NCBI RefSeq assembly: GCF_003491345.1
Contig: NZ_CP025513.1
Location: 795,501 to 859,500 of the forward strand
From: Neorhizobium sp. SOG26
Lineage (GTDB): Bacteria > Pseudomonadota > Alphaproteobacteria > Rhizobiales > Rhizobiaceae
Reading direction: 5' to 3'
DNA: 64,000 bases
Below are positions 34,686 to 44,362 of this stretch, piece after piece (within the stretch, counting starts at the first letter, position 1; every line of letters starts with the position of its first letter). The notes under the pieces are model-generated. The model was not told the origin of the DNA, did not search any database, and worked only from the letters and a program-made list of their open reading frames with translations. Both the position numbers and the translations under genes were made by a program.

Positions 34686-34732
34686 CGCCGGAGAAGAAAA
34701 TTTTCCGACGGGTGTTTGATGACGGGTGACCG

Positions 34733-35581
34733 TCAGCCGCGCCAGCTCAGGAAGCGGGCTTCGATCTGTCCGATGACGAAGTTGACGATCAACCCGAGCA
34801 CGGAAAGGATCGTCACGCCAGCAAACAGCTTCTCGAGGTCGTAAAGCGAACCAGCTTCGAGAATATAGGAGCCTACGCCATATTGAGCGCCGAGCATTTC
34901 AGCGGCGACCAGCAGGATGATGGCGATCGAGACCGAGACGCGGAGACCGGAGAGGATAGCCGGAAAGGCGCCGGGCAGCACGATCTTGCGAACGATCGAC
35001 CACCAGCTCAGCCCGAAGCTCTGGCCCATCCGGATCAGTGACCGGTCGACATTGTCGACGGCGCCGTAGGTGGCGACGACCGTTGGCGTAAAGGTGCCGA
35101 AGGCGATCAAGGCGTATTTCGACATCTCGTCGATCCCGAACCAGATGACGAACAGCGGAAGCAGCGCGATCTTCGGAATTGGGAAGAGTGCGGCCACCAG
35201 CGGCACGAGCCCGGCGCGCACGTAACTGAAGAGGCCGATCAGCACACCAAGCGAAATGCCGGCCACGATACCGAAGGCACCGCCGACCAGAAGGCGCTGC
35301 AGTGACGGCAGCAGGTGGCGCCAAAGCCCACCGGTCTGCCAGAGCTGGACCAGTGTTTCGAGAACCGCCGATGGCCGTGGCAGCGTGAGGTTGGAAATAA
35401 ATCCGACGCGTGTTCCGACCTCGGCAAGGAGGAGGAGTGCGACGAAAACCACCAGCGCCATGCCGCGCACCGGGATCGGCGAAAAGCCGCCGCCGCGAAA
35501 CGGCACCTGCTTGACGCCGGCTGCTGCGGTCGTGCTCGTGCTAACGCCGGATGGCGTGGAGATTGTGCTGATATCAGACAT
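34733..35581 (-). CDS. ABC permease of the nitrate/sulfonate/taurine (SsuC/TauC) type
   Basis: Inner-membrane permease of 282 residues: a hydrophilic Ser/Thr-rich N-terminus of about 35 residues, then six predicted helices. Family features include LPRPSAVLETLVQLW near the N-terminus and the SFGLSWWSIVRKIVLPGAFP docking loop. It overlaps the ATPase gene by 8 bases and is last in the operon. Members import small anions such as sulfonates, nitrate or hydroxymethylpyrimidine; the substrate is unknown. Confidence 0.9.
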   Translation of the reverse strand: MSDISTISTPSGVSTSTTAAAGVKQVPFRGGGFSPIPVRGMALVVFVALLLLAEVGTRVGFISNLTLPRPSAVLETLVQLWQTGGLWRHLLPSLQRLLVGGAFGIVAGISLGVLIGLFSYVRAGLVPLVAALFPIPKIALLPLFVIWFGIDEMSKYALIAFGTFTPTVVATYGAVDNVDRSLIRMGQSFGLSWWSIVRKIVLPGAFPAILSGLRVSVSIAIILLVAAEMLGAQYGVGSYILEAGSLYDLEKLFAGVTILSVLGLIVNFVIGQIEARFLSWRG

Positions 35582-36341
35582 TGGCCAACTCCTTGTCGGC
35601 AGCCATGGCTTCTTCGCGCATCAGCTCCCAGAGTTGCTTCTGCTTTTCTTCTAGAAGAGCGTGCCCGAGATGCCGCTCCGCAAGCGGGATGTCGATATCG
35701 ACGATCTCCCGAACGCGGCCCGGCCGGCGCGACAGCACGATGACGCGATGCCCGAGGCGAACGGCTTCGCTGAGGTTGTGGGTGACGTAGACAGACGTGA
35801 ACGGCTGGCGCGTCCAGAGCGAGACGAGGTCGTCCATCAGCAGTTCACGCGTCTGGCTGTCGAGCGCCGAAAGCGGCTCGTCCATCAGCATAACCGCGGG
35901 ACGAACGGCCAACGCCCGGCTGATGGCAACACGTTGCCGCATGCCGCCGGAGAGTTGCTTGGGCAGGGCGTCGCGAAAATCCGAAAGGCGAGTGCGCTCC
36001 AGCACGTCTGCCACGATCGCTTCCATCTCGTCGCGTTTCAGGTTGTGGTCTTCAAGCACGAGCTTGATATTGCCTTCCACCGTGCGCCAGGGCAGCAGCG
36101 CGAAATGCTGGAAGACGTAAGTCAGCGGGTTGAGGCAGTCCTTGGGAGGCTGACCGATCTGGAGAACTTCACCGCTGTCGGGCCTTTCCAGCCCGCCCAG
36201 GAAGCGCAAGAGTGTCGACTTTCCGCAGCCGGATGGTCCGACGAGGCAGACGATCTGGCCTTGGGGGATTTCGAGCGAGATATCGCGCAGAACCTCGACG
36301 GTGCCATAGCGATGGGTGATGTTCTTGAGCTTCAGGTCCAT
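35574..36341 (-). CDS. ABC ATP-binding protein (SsuB/TauB type)
   Basis: ATPase of 255 residues with Walker A GPSGCGKST (about 36-44), signature LSGGMRQRVA and Walker B MLMDEPLSALD. The ATG at 36341 is the conserved start; a longer frame back to 36542 would overlap the binding-protein gene. It powers the neighbouring permease. Confidence 0.92.
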   Translation of the reverse strand: MDLKLKNITHRYGTVEVLRDISLEIPQGQIVCLVGPSGCGKSTLLRFLGGLERPDSGEVLQIGQPPKDCLNPLTYVFQHFALLPWRTVEGNIKLVLEDHNLKRDEMEAIVADVLERTRLSDFRDALPKQLSGGMRQRVAISRALAVRPAVMLMDEPLSALDSQTRELLMDDLVSLWTRQPFTSVYVTHNLSEAVRLGHRVIVLSRRPGRVREIVDIDIPLAERHLGHALLEEKQKQLWELMREEAMAADKELANV

Positions 36342-36393
36342 GTGGTCTCCCGACGGAGGCCCGCTCGGGCCTCCCGTCGTCTTCGTAGCGTGT

Positions 36394-37419
36394 TCAGATC
36401 GTCTTGACGTAGGATGTGTCGAAGAGCTGTTCGCTGCTGATGGCGTCCTTGACCATGCCTTCGGACTTGAACCATTCCAACTGTTCGGTGCAGCTGTTGA
36501 GCGACAGTGCCAGCCCCTTGTTGATGCGCATCGCACCTTCAATCAGGTTCTGCTTGGCCACTTCGTAAGGGCTGTCCTTCTCGACATACTTGTAGACGAG
36601 CTTTGCCAGAGCATCCTGCTCCTCGGCGCTGGCCGTTTTGTCGACGAAGGCAGCGTTGTAGTCGTCGATCGCCTTTGTGTAGGCGTTGATGAAGGACTGC
36701 GTCAGCTCGCGGTTCTCGGCAGCGTTCTTCGACGAGGTGAAGGCGGTCGTGACCTGGTAGTCCGGCGCGTAGTCCGAAACGAGGCCGATCTTCTTGGCCG
36801 CACCTTCACGGATCATCTTGTTGGCGACGTTCGCCTGGATTGCCCATGCGTCGATCTGGCCGGTGGAAAGCGCACCGACGACGGCGCCGAGCTTCTGCAG
36901 CGGCCGCAGCTGGATGTCGGCAAGGTTGATGTTGTTTGCCGACGCGATCTTGTGCGCCATGAAATGGAAGGAGGAGCCTGCGGTGGTGATGCCGAAGCTC
37001 TTGCCGGCGAGCTTGGACGGATCAGTGAGGCCGGCCTCGTAAGCCTTGTTCGATGCCAGGATGACTGCGCCGACGATGCCCTTCTCTTCCGTGAGTGCAC
37101 CGCCAACGACCTTCACCGCCCCCTTTTGAGCCAGGCTGATCAGGCCACCACTCATCGCGGTTACGCCAAACTCGGCGTCGCCGGAGGCGATGGCAACAGC
37201 CATCGGCTGGGCCGCTTCAAAGAACTTGAGCTCGATGTCGAGACCTTCTTCCTTGAAGTAGCCGCGCTCGAAAGCAATGAAGCTCGGCGCATGGCTGGCA
37301 AGGCTAAGAACCGCCAGGTTACGCTTTTCGGCGGCGCGCGCAGGCAGGCCAAAGGCTGCGGCGGCACTTGCAGCGCCCATGGCAAATAGCGTCTGGCGAC
37401 GATTCAGGGTCACACTCAT
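36394..37419 (-). CDS. ABC substrate-binding protein (SsuA/TauA/NMT1 type)
   Basis: Periplasmic binding protein of 341 residues. The N-terminus carries a twin-arginine-like signal (NRRQTLFAMG) with cleavage after PARA near residue 29. The rest matches the NMT1/OpuAC-like fold of sulfonate, nitrate and pyrimidine-precursor importers. It heads the binding protein-ATPase-permease operon. It is divergent from a shikimate-dehydrogenase-like gene with 238 bases between; apart from probable promoters I see no clear operator there. Confidence 0.88.
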   Translation of the reverse strand: MSVTLNRRQTLFAMGAASAAAAFGLPARAAEKRNLAVLSLASHAPSFIAFERGYFKEEGLDIELKFFEAAQPMAVAIASGDAEFGVTAMSGGLISLAQKGAVKVVGGALTEEKGIVGAVILASNKAYEAGLTDPSKLAGKSFGITTAGSSFHFMAHKIASANNINLADIQLRPLQKLGAVVGALSTGQIDAWAIQANVANKMIREGAAKKIGLVSDYAPDYQVTTAFTSSKNAAENRELTQSFINAYTKAIDDYNAAFVDKTASAEEQDALAKLVYKYVEKDSPYEVAKQNLIEGAMRINKGLALSLNSCTEQLEWFKSEGMVKDAISSEQLFDTSYVKTI

Positions 37420-37657
37420 CTCTTAATCCTCCGTGATGACATAAGCGGCGTCATACCCTCAGTGCCACTCATTTCGGGCAAGCACAACAACCATGGTGAT
37501 ACGTGGCCTTGTTCGAGCGCATCTGATCAAACCTGCCTTGCGTTAGAACTTGGCGGGCGCGAGTTCAAGGTTTGGCCGCAGCTATATGATCACATCTTTT
37601 CAGGTTGGCGCGGATGCGCATGCCGGTTAGACACGAGCAAAAACAGAGTGAATCGCC

Positions 37658-38473
37658 ATGATAGGAAGCAGTACTCGTCTGGTCGCGATGATCGGCACGC
37701 CGATCATCCAGGCGAGATCCCCCCAGAATTTCAACAGATATTTCGATGCCAGGAATGAAGACCGGGCGATGATCCCTGTCGACCTGCGGCCCGAACAGGT
37801 CGCGGATTTCGTCGCCGCCGCTCGCGGCTGGGATAATCTCGACGGCTTCGTTGTGACAATTCCTCACAAGACGGCCGTTGCTGGACTTGTAGATGATATG
37901 ACGCCGCGCGCCAAATTCCTTAATGCGGTGAACGTGGTTCGGCGTCACCCGGACGGACGTCTCTCGGGAGACATGACGGATGGTGAGGGTTTCCTCCTCG
38001 CTGCCCGCGCCAACGGCTTCGACGCGGCGGACAAGACGGCGCTTGTTGTCGGAGCAGGCGGTGCCGGCCGGGCGATTGGCCGTGCATTGGCGGAAGCCGG
38101 TTTGTCGGAGCTCTTCATCCATGACGTGGATGAGGCTGCCGCGAACAGCCTTTGCTCCCGGCTCAAGGAGGCGTTCCCAAGCCTTGCCGTCGCTGCCGGA
38201 TCGATCCCGCAGAGGAGCTTTGATCTTGTCGTCAACGCCTCCCCGTGCGGCATGGGCGGCAATGATCCCCTGCCTGTGCCCGAAGAGGTCATCAAAGCCA
38301 TCAATCCGGGCGGCCTCGCTGCAGACGTCGTCACAAGTCCGGAGCGGACGCGGTTTCTGGAGCTTGCGGCCCATCACGGCGTGAAGATCCAGTTCGGGCA
38401 TCAGATGGCCGGAGCACAAATGGAGGCGCTTGGGCGCGCCATGGGTGTGATGGGAGCCGATGCGAATGTCTGA
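37658..38473 (+). CDS. Shikimate/quinate dehydrogenase-like enzyme
   Basis: NAD(P)-dependent oxidoreductase of 271 residues of the AroE fold. The catalytic Lys is present in TIPHKTAV and the dinucleotide loop GAGGAGRAIG is intact. The substrate-side motif that in AroE reads NTD is here MTD, so the substrate may differ from shikimate. Its position with an FAD enzyme and away from biosynthesis genes points to a catabolic role, for example on a quinate-type cyclitol acid. It overlaps the next gene by 8 bases at the preferred start. Confidence 0.82.
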   Translation: MIGSSTRLVAMIGTPIIQARSPQNFNRYFDARNEDRAMIPVDLRPEQVADFVAAARGWDNLDGFVVTIPHKTAVAGLVDDMTPRAKFLNAVNVVRRHPDGRLSGDMTDGEGFLLAARANGFDAADKTALVVGAGGAGRAIGRALAEAGLSELFIHDVDEAAANSLCSRLKEAFPSLAVAAGSIPQRSFDLVVNASPCGMGGNDPLPVPEEVIKAINPGGLAADVVTSPERTRFLELAAHHGVKIQFGHQMAGAQMEALGRAMGVMGADANV

Positions 38474-39731
38474 CAGGCGAGCGGAACGTTACGACGTCGT
38501 AGTCGTGGGTGGCGGCGCGGCGGGCATGAGTGCTGCCGTTGCGGCGGCAAGGACGGGTGCCAAGACCGCCCTGATCGAGCGGTACGGCTTTCTCGGCGGC
38601 GCGGCATCAAACTCGCTGGTGCTGGCCTATTGCGGTTTCTTCCAGAAGGGGGAACGGCAGGTCACCGCGGTCCGCGGCATCGGCGAGCATTTCTTGAACA
38701 TCCTTGGCGACATCGGTCAGGACGTGTCGCCACTTCTCTCGCCAAGCGGCAACAGGATCATCCTGCTTGATCCCGAGGCGGTGAAATTCGCGGGCGACCG
38801 CCTTCTGGAGCAAGCGAATGTCTCGGTTTTCCTGCACAGCCGCGTCACCGGCGCGACGATGGAGGGTGACCGGATTAGCTCGGTCACCGTCACCGACCAT
38901 GGCGGCAGCTTCGAGCTTTCCGCCGACGCATTCGTTGACGCAAGCGGCGAAGCCACTCTGTCTGCCTTGGCGGGGGTCGAGATGACCGCCGACAGCCTTA
39001 TGGGTCAGCATGTCCAGCCGGCGTCGATGCCGGTGCGGATTGGCGGGGTGGCGCCGGGTATCGGGTTCGATCGTGAGCGCGTCGCCGCCATCATTGCAGA
39101 ACACAACAAGACGGCGGATAAGCCGATCCAGCGTGCGGATGGCGGGATCATGTTCCGGCTGCCGATATCGAACGATTACTGGTGGATGGCGATTGACCTC
39201 GCCACAGACGGGTTGACGGGTGCCGATCTCGGCGCTGCCGAACGGCAGGCGAGGTGGGAGGCTTGGCGCAATCTCGGCCTGTTGCGCCAGCTACCGGGCT
39301 TCGAAACTGCCTACATCATTTCCACCGGCCCGCAGATCGGCATTCGTGAGACCCGCCGGCCACGGTCGCGAGAAGACTTGACAGGCGAAGCGCTGCAACA
39401 GGGACTGCAGCGGGAGGACGGGATTGGACGCGCCGCCTGGCCGATGGAGGTTCATGAGGCGCCGGGAAAGGTCCGCTTCATCGACATCGGCGGCGAGGGG
39501 TTCGCCGATATTCCACCGGGAGCCCTGCAGGCTGCGGGACGCGATAATCTGTTTCTCGCGGGACGCGTCGCCGGCGCGGATGCTGTCGCTTATGGCTCAT
39601 CCCGTGTCATGGGAACCGCTTTTTGCACCGGACAGGCAGCAGGGGTCTTGGCGGCGCTCAATATAGCAGGCAAAGCTAATATCGCAGCTGTGCGCCGGGA
39701 GCTCGTCAGCCAGGGGGCCCTGATCTGTTGA
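38466..39731 (+). CDS. FAD-dependent oxidoreductase (FAD_oxidored family)
   Basis: Flavoprotein of 421 residues. The N-terminal Rossmann motif VVVGGGAAGMSAAVAAARTG binds FAD, and the C-terminal GRVAGADAVAYGSSRVMGT segment closes the flavin site, as in the FAD_oxidored family. The ATG at 38466 has GGGAG at proper spacing; the ATG at 38460 is too close to it. Translationally coupled to the shikimate-dehydrogenase-like gene, so the two probably act in sequence on one compound. No signal peptide is seen. Confidence 0.83.
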   Translation: MSDRRAERYDVVVVGGGAAGMSAAVAAARTGAKTALIERYGFLGGAASNSLVLAYCGFFQKGERQVTAVRGIGEHFLNILGDIGQDVSPLLSPSGNRIILLDPEAVKFAGDRLLEQANVSVFLHSRVTGATMEGDRISSVTVTDHGGSFELSADAFVDASGEATLSALAGVEMTADSLMGQHVQPASMPVRIGGVAPGIGFDRERVAAIIAEHNKTADKPIQRADGGIMFRLPISNDYWWMAIDLATDGLTGADLGAAERQARWEAWRNLGLLRQLPGFETAYIISTGPQIGIRETRRPRSREDLTGEALQQGLQREDGIGRAAWPMEVHEAPGKVRFIDIGGEGFADIPPGALQAAGRDNLFLAGRVAGADAVAYGSSRVMGTAFCTGQAAGVLAALNIAGKANIAAVRRELVSQGALIC

Positions 39732-39824
39732 GAGCAGGACGGATAGGAGCCGATGGTGGCTTGCAATAGGAAGCGATGGCTGTAGGAGGAACCTGGGACA
39801 ACGCGATTTTTGGGGGAGAAATCA

Positions 39825-40961
39825 ATGTATCGCGCATTGCTACTATCACTGTCGACTGCATTGCTGATGACCGCCGGTGCCGCCTCGGCGCAGGAAACGG
39901 TGAAGCTGGGTATGGTTGCTGAGCTTTCCGGTGCTGGAGCGCCGGCGGGCACCAATTGGCGGGACGGCATCAAGATCGCCGTGGAGGAAATCAACGCTGA
40001 AGGTGGCATCCTCCAGAAGAAGATCGAACTGACCGAATACGACACGCAGACGGACCCGCAGGTCTCGCGCGCGCTCGTGCAGAAAGCGATCGATGGCGGC
40101 GCCTATGTGATCCTCGGAACGATCTATTCCGGCTCGACCCTGGTCAACATGCTTGTGGCGCAGCAGAACAGCGTTCCGCAATTCGTTGGTTCAGAAGCTC
40201 CCAACATCGTGGAAAAGGGCAACCCCTTCGTGTTCCGCACCTCGTCAGGTGCCCAGAAGGGCGTTCCGGCGCTGACGCCTTACTTCAAGGATACGCTGAA
40301 GGCGAAGAAGGTGGCCGTAGCCTGGGTCAATAACGAGTTCGGCAAGGGCGGCCGCAACGTCTTCATCGAGGAGATGAAGAATGCCGGCATCGAGGTGATT
40401 GCCGACGTTCCTTCCGAGCAGGCGCAGACCGACTATGCGGCTGACGTTGCCAAGCTGAAGCAGGCCAATCCGGATGCCGTTTTTGTTTACATGAACCAGG
40501 AAGAGTCGGCCCGATTCCTCATCGAGGGCAAGAAGCAGTCGCTCGCCATGCCGCTCGTTGGTGAAGTGACGCTGACCGAGGCGAAGGTGATCGAACTGGC
40601 CGGTGGCGCTGCAGAAGGTGCGATCGCGCATGTTGGCGTCACGGCGACGGCAACCGACGTTCCGGGCATCGGCGCGTTCTCCAAGAAGTTTGAGGAGACC
40701 TTCAAGCGCAAGCCGACCCATGACGCGATCAAGGGTTATGTCGGCGCCTGGACCACGAAATACGTAACCGAACTGGTCGGCGAATTCGATGGCGAAGCGT
40801 TCTCCGAGAAGATGCACGGGCTTTGCCTGAAGGTCGCCGACCATCCGAAGATCCTGCTCGACACCTGCTGGGATGATCGTGGCGAAATGTCTCGTCCGAG
40901 CTTCATGGTCCAGGTCAAGAACGGTGCTCCGGTCGTTATCGGTACCGTGCCGGCCAACTAA
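39825..40961 (+). CDS. Branched-chain-amino-acid-type ABC substrate-binding protein
   Basis: Periplasmic type-I binding protein of 378 residues with a signal peptide cut after ASA near residue 22. LivJ-type proteins bind amino acids, amides, or aromatic acids. The ATG at 39825 has a GGGGGAG site. It is followed by permeases LivH and LivM and ATPases LivG and LivF, a complete importer. A strong hairpin lies between it and livH and may hold the downstream genes at lower level. The neighbouring genes suggest an aromatic or cyclic acid ligand, but this is inference. Confidence 0.9.
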   Translation: MYRALLLSLSTALLMTAGAASAQETVKLGMVAELSGAGAPAGTNWRDGIKIAVEEINAEGGILQKKIELTEYDTQTDPQVSRALVQKAIDGGAYVILGTIYSGSTLVNMLVAQQNSVPQFVGSEAPNIVEKGNPFVFRTSSGAQKGVPALTPYFKDTLKAKKVAVAWVNNEFGKGGRNVFIEEMKNAGIEVIADVPSEQAQTDYAADVAKLKQANPDAVFVYMNQEESARFLIEGKKQSLAMPLVGEVTLTEAKVIELAGGAAEGAIAHVGVTATATDVPGIGAFSKKFEETFKRKPTHDAIKGYVGAWTTKYVTELVGEFDGEAFSEKMHGLCLKVADHPKILLDTCWDDRGEMSRPSFMVQVKNGAPVVIGTVPAN

Positions 40962-40974
40962 GCGGCTCGATATT

Positions 40975-40998
40975 GCCGCGGCGGATCGCCGCCGCGGC
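40975..40998 (+). repeat. GC-rich intercistronic stem-loop
   Basis: GCCGCGGCGG (40975-40984) and CCGCCGCGGC (40989-40998) form a 10-bp perfect stem with a 4-base loop, followed by TTCTTTC. It lies between the binding-protein gene and livH. It may act as a partial terminator or a 3'-stabilising hairpin. Confidence 0.65.
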
Positions 40999-41018
40999 TT
41001 CTTTCAAGAGAGACCTCC

Positions 41019-41897
41019 GTGTCACAGTTCATGCAAGTGTTGTTGTCCGGTCTTGCGACCGGCTCGATCTACGCGCTGGTTGCTATCGGCTTCACGCTGG
41101 TATGGCAGGCGGCGCAAACGGTGAATTTCGCCCAGGGCGAATTCGTCATGCTCCCGGCCTTCTTCGTGCTGGCTGGCGTGAGCTTCTTCGGCCTGCCGCT
41201 CTGGGCCGCCTTGCTGCTCGGTCTTGTCGCGTCCATCGTGGTTCTGGGCATCCTGTTCAAGAAGCTGATCGTCGAGCCGATCCTGCCGCATGGCGGCATC
41301 ACCTTGATCATCGCGACCATGGCGCTCGGCATCCTGCTGAAGGAAAGCGTCAAGGAGTTCTATTCCGCCGAAGCACAGCCGTTCGCGTCACTGGTGCAGA
41401 GCGCGCACGTTGACGTGCTTGGCGCCGTTCTTTCGCTGCAGGATCTTGTCAATCTCGCCATCTCGCTGACGATTGTTGTCCTGCTGACCCTGTTTCTCAA
41501 TCGGACGCGTACCGGGCGCTGCATGCAGGCGACCGCCCAAAACCCCGCGGTTGCGGAAATCCTTGGCGTCAACGTCAAGCGGATGATCCTTTACACCTTC
41601 ATCATCAATGCCGCGCTTGCCGCGCTTGCATCCTTCCTCATCACTCCGATCTATCTTGCCAAGTTCTCCAACGGCGAGACGCTCGGCCTGATCGCCTTCA
41701 TCGCGGCGATCGTCGGCGGCTTCAACCAGATCCGCGGTGCGTTGGTTGGTGGGCTTTTGATCGGGGTTCTGGACAATCTGACCGCTGCCTATGTTACGGC
41801 TGAGTATCGTGCGGCCCTTCCTCTCGTGCTCCTGATCGCGATCATTCTCCTGCGCCCGCAAGGCATCATGGGGACCTCCGAGGGGAGGACGGTATGA
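41019..41897 (+). CDS. Branched-chain-type ABC permease LivH
   Basis: Inner-membrane permease of 292 residues with about eight hydrophobic helices and the LivH-family N-terminus LATGSIYALVAIGFTLVWQA. The start is GTG 41019. It overlaps the LivM gene start by four bases. It forms the import pore with LivM. Confidence 0.91.
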   Translation: MSQFMQVLLSGLATGSIYALVAIGFTLVWQAAQTVNFAQGEFVMLPAFFVLAGVSFFGLPLWAALLLGLVASIVVLGILFKKLIVEPILPHGGITLIIATMALGILLKESVKEFYSAEAQPFASLVQSAHVDVLGAVLSLQDLVNLAISLTIVVLLTLFLNRTRTGRCMQATAQNPAVAEILGVNVKRMILYTFIINAALAALASFLITPIYLAKFSNGETLGLIAFIAAIVGGFNQIRGALVGGLLIGVLDNLTAAYVTAEYRAALPLVLLIAIILLRPQGIMGTSEGRTV

Positions 41898-42883
41898 CGC
41901 TCAACCGGTCGCTGCTGACCAAAATAGCCATCGCGGTCCTGCTGCTCGCGGCGATCGTCGCGCCGATTGGGCAGGGCAATTACATCACCTATGTCCTGAC
42001 CTCCTGGCTGGTGTTTTCCATCGCCGCGATGGGGCTTAACCTGACGCTCGGTTACGCAGGCCAGATCTCGCTTGCGCAGGCGTCCTTCATGGCGATCGGC
42101 GCCTATACAACGGCGCTGCTCACGCTGGCGGGCTGGCACTGGGTTCTAGCCATGCCGCTTGGGCTTATCTTGTGCTTCGGCGTCGGGCTTCTGCTTGGTT
42201 ATCCAGCGCTTCGGGTGAAGGGGCACCTTCTCGCCTTCGTGACGCTGGCCTTCAACACGCTGGTTTTCCTTGTGCTGCGCAATGAGGAATGGCTGACGGG
42301 CGGCACCTTCGGGCTCGTTGGTATGCCGCGTCCCGACTTCTTCATCTTCAAGACGATGAAGCAATTGCACTTCTATTACTTCACCCTCGGCATCACGGTG
42401 TTCGCGTCACTAGCCATGTGGGGCATCGTCCGGTCGCCCTGGGGTCGGGCATTCAAGGCTCTGCGCGAGAACCCCGTTCGTGCCGAAAGCCTCGGCGTCG
42501 ACACGCGACGCATCACGTTGCTCGCTTTCGCAATTGGTTCCGCTTACGGCGGACTTGCCGGCGCGCTGATCACGCCGCTCGTGCAGTTCATCGAGCCAGG
42601 CTCGTTCGGCCTGGCGCATTCGCTGCGCATCCTGCTGATGGTTGTTGTCGGCGGTAGCGGCTTCTTCTTCGGCCCGTTCCTGGGTGCCGGCGTCGTGATC
42701 CTGCTCCCCGAGGTCCTTCGATTTACCGAGGGCTACTACCTGATCATCTACTCGGCACTGGTGATCGTGATGCTGGTCTTCGTGCCCTCCGGGCTGATTG
42801 GTCTTGGTGGCCGGTTGCGGGAAAAGCTGTGGCCGCGCCAGCAGGTGCGAGGTGATCTAGTTGAAGGGGCGGCGCAGAAATGA
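41894..42883 (+). CDS. Branched-chain-type ABC permease LivM
   Basis: Inner-membrane permease of 329 residues with the LivM-family segment LNLTLGYAGQISLAQASFMA. It has about ten hydrophobic helices. Both ends overlap neighbouring genes by four bases (LivH and LivG), so it is part of a single translationally coupled importer operon. Confidence 0.92.
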   Translation: MTLNRSLLTKIAIAVLLLAAIVAPIGQGNYITYVLTSWLVFSIAAMGLNLTLGYAGQISLAQASFMAIGAYTTALLTLAGWHWVLAMPLGLILCFGVGLLLGYPALRVKGHLLAFVTLAFNTLVFLVLRNEEWLTGGTFGLVGMPRPDFFIFKTMKQLHFYYFTLGITVFASLAMWGIVRSPWGRAFKALRENPVRAESLGVDTRRITLLAFAIGSAYGGLAGALITPLVQFIEPGSFGLAHSLRILLMVVVGGSGFFFGPFLGAGVVILLPEVLRFTEGYYLIIYSALVIVMLVFVPSGLIGLGGRLREKLWPRQQVRGDLVEGAAQK

Positions 42884-43632
42884 ACATGCCGATCCTTTCC
42901 GTCCGCAATATCGAAAAGAGCTTTGGCGGCATCCGCGCCGTTCGCGATGTCTCTTTTGACGTGCAGAAGGGCGAGATCCTCGGCCTCATCGGGCCGAACG
43001 GCTCTGGCAAATCCACGCTGTTCAATTGCATTCTGGGCCAGCTGAAGCCGGAAAAGGGTGAGGTGGAAGTGCAGGGGCGCAAGGTATCTGGCCTGCGCGC
43101 CTCGCAACTGAACAAGCTCGGTGTCGGCCGCACCTTTCAGCAGCTTTCCGTCTTTCCGAAGATGAGCGTCCTCGACAACATCATTCTTGCGGGACAGGAG
43201 CATCATGGCAGCATGCTGTCGCGCCTGTTTGGGCCGAGCGACGCAGGATTGACGGAGGCTGCCGAACGGCTGATCTCGTTCTTCCGGCTGGATCACCTGC
43301 GCGACACGCTGGCAGGCTCATTGTCCTACGGCCAGCAGAAGCTGGTGGATGCGGCGATGGCATTCATGGCGGGACCAAGCCTGGTGCTCCTCGACGAGCC
43401 GGCCGGTGGCGTCAACCTCACGATGCTCGCGCATCTCAAGGAGCGGCTGGTCGCTTACAATGCCGAGCATGGCACGACCTTCGTGGTGATCGAGCACAAT
43501 ATGGAATTTGTCATGAGTCTGTGCACCCGCGTCATCGTGCTGGCCGAGGGGGAGGTCATCGCCGAAGGAACGCCGGCTGAGATCCGTGCCAACCCGAAGG
43601 TTATCGACGCATATCTTGGAGGCGGGGCGTGA
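42880..43632 (+). CDS. Branched-chain-type ABC ATPase LivG
   Basis: ATPase of 250 residues with Walker A GPNGSGKST, a LivG-type signature SYGQQKLVDAAMA (LSYGQ instead of LSGGQ) and Walker B LVLLDEPAGGVN. The C-terminus carries the LivG tail VIAEGTPAEIRANPKVIDAYLG. It overlaps LivM and LivF by four bases each. Confidence 0.92.
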   Translation: MNMPILSVRNIEKSFGGIRAVRDVSFDVQKGEILGLIGPNGSGKSTLFNCILGQLKPEKGEVEVQGRKVSGLRASQLNKLGVGRTFQQLSVFPKMSVLDNIILAGQEHHGSMLSRLFGPSDAGLTEAAERLISFFRLDHLRDTLAGSLSYGQQKLVDAAMAFMAGPSLVLLDEPAGGVNLTMLAHLKERLVAYNAEHGTTFVVIEHNMEFVMSLCTRVIVLAEGEVIAEGTPAEIRANPKVIDAYLGGGA

Positions 43633-44348
43633 TCGAGCTCAAGGACGTCTACGGCGGCTATGGCCAGATCACCATCCTGAATGGCGTGTCCTTCTCGATC
43701 CCGAAGGGCTCGATCACCACGATCATCGGGCCGAACGGGGCAGGCAAGTCCACCGTCTTCAAGGCGATCTTCGGCCTGTTGAACATCCACTCCGGCCAGG
43801 TCATCCTCGACGGGAAGGACGTGACGCGCCAGACGCCGCGGCAGATGATCTCGCATGGCGTGACCTATGTGCCGCAGGGCCGCAACATCGTGCCGCAGCT
43901 CTCCGTCTACCATAATCTTGAACTGGGCGGCATCACCGCGCCGGATCAGGCGCTCGTGCGCCGGCGCATTGAGGTCGTCATGGACCAGTTCCCGATGCTG
44001 CGTCAGTTCCGCGACCGCAAGGCGATCGAGCTTTCCGGTGGGCAGCAGAAGCAGCTCGAGGTTGCGCGGGCGCTCCTTCTTGACCCCAAGCTCATCCTGA
44101 TCGACGAGCCCTCGATCGGGCTTTCTCCAAACCTGGTCCAGGAGGTGTTTCGCACGCTGATCCGGCTTCGCGACCAGGGTGTGACGATCCTGATGGTGGA
44201 GCAGAACGCAAAGGCTGCACTCGCCATGTCCGACTACGGGCTTGTGCTGGAACTGGGCCAGACCCGCATGCATGACGAAGCAGCCAAGCTGCTGCGTGAC
44301 CCCCGCGTCGGCCAGTTGTTTCTCGGCGGGCACGTCGCGGAAGCCTGA
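43629..44348 (+). CDS. Branched-chain-type ABC ATPase LivF
   Basis: ATPase of 239 residues with Walker [10 protein letters not shown], signature LSGGQQKQLEVARA and Walker B LILIDEPSIGLS. The start is a GTG overlapping the LivG stop (GTGA). It is the last gene of the operon, convergent with the IclR gene 14 bases away. Confidence 0.92.
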   Translation: MIELKDVYGGYGQITILNGVSFSIPKGSITTIIGPNGAGKSTVFKAIFGLLNIHSGQVILDGKDVTRQTPRQMISHGVTYVPQGRNIVPQLSVYHNLELGGITAPDQALVRRRIEVVMDQFPMLRQFRDRKAIELSGGQQKQLEVARALLLDPKLILIDEPSIGLSPNLVQEVFRTLIRLRDQGVTILMVEQNAKAALAMSDYGLVLELGQTRMHDEAAKLLRDPRVGQLFLGGHVAEA

Positions 44349-44362
44349 CCGCGGCCGGTCTT

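Noticed and set aside
36316-37389. 357-residue plus-strand open frame
   Set aside because: Antisense to the TauA-type binding protein, which is clearly coding.
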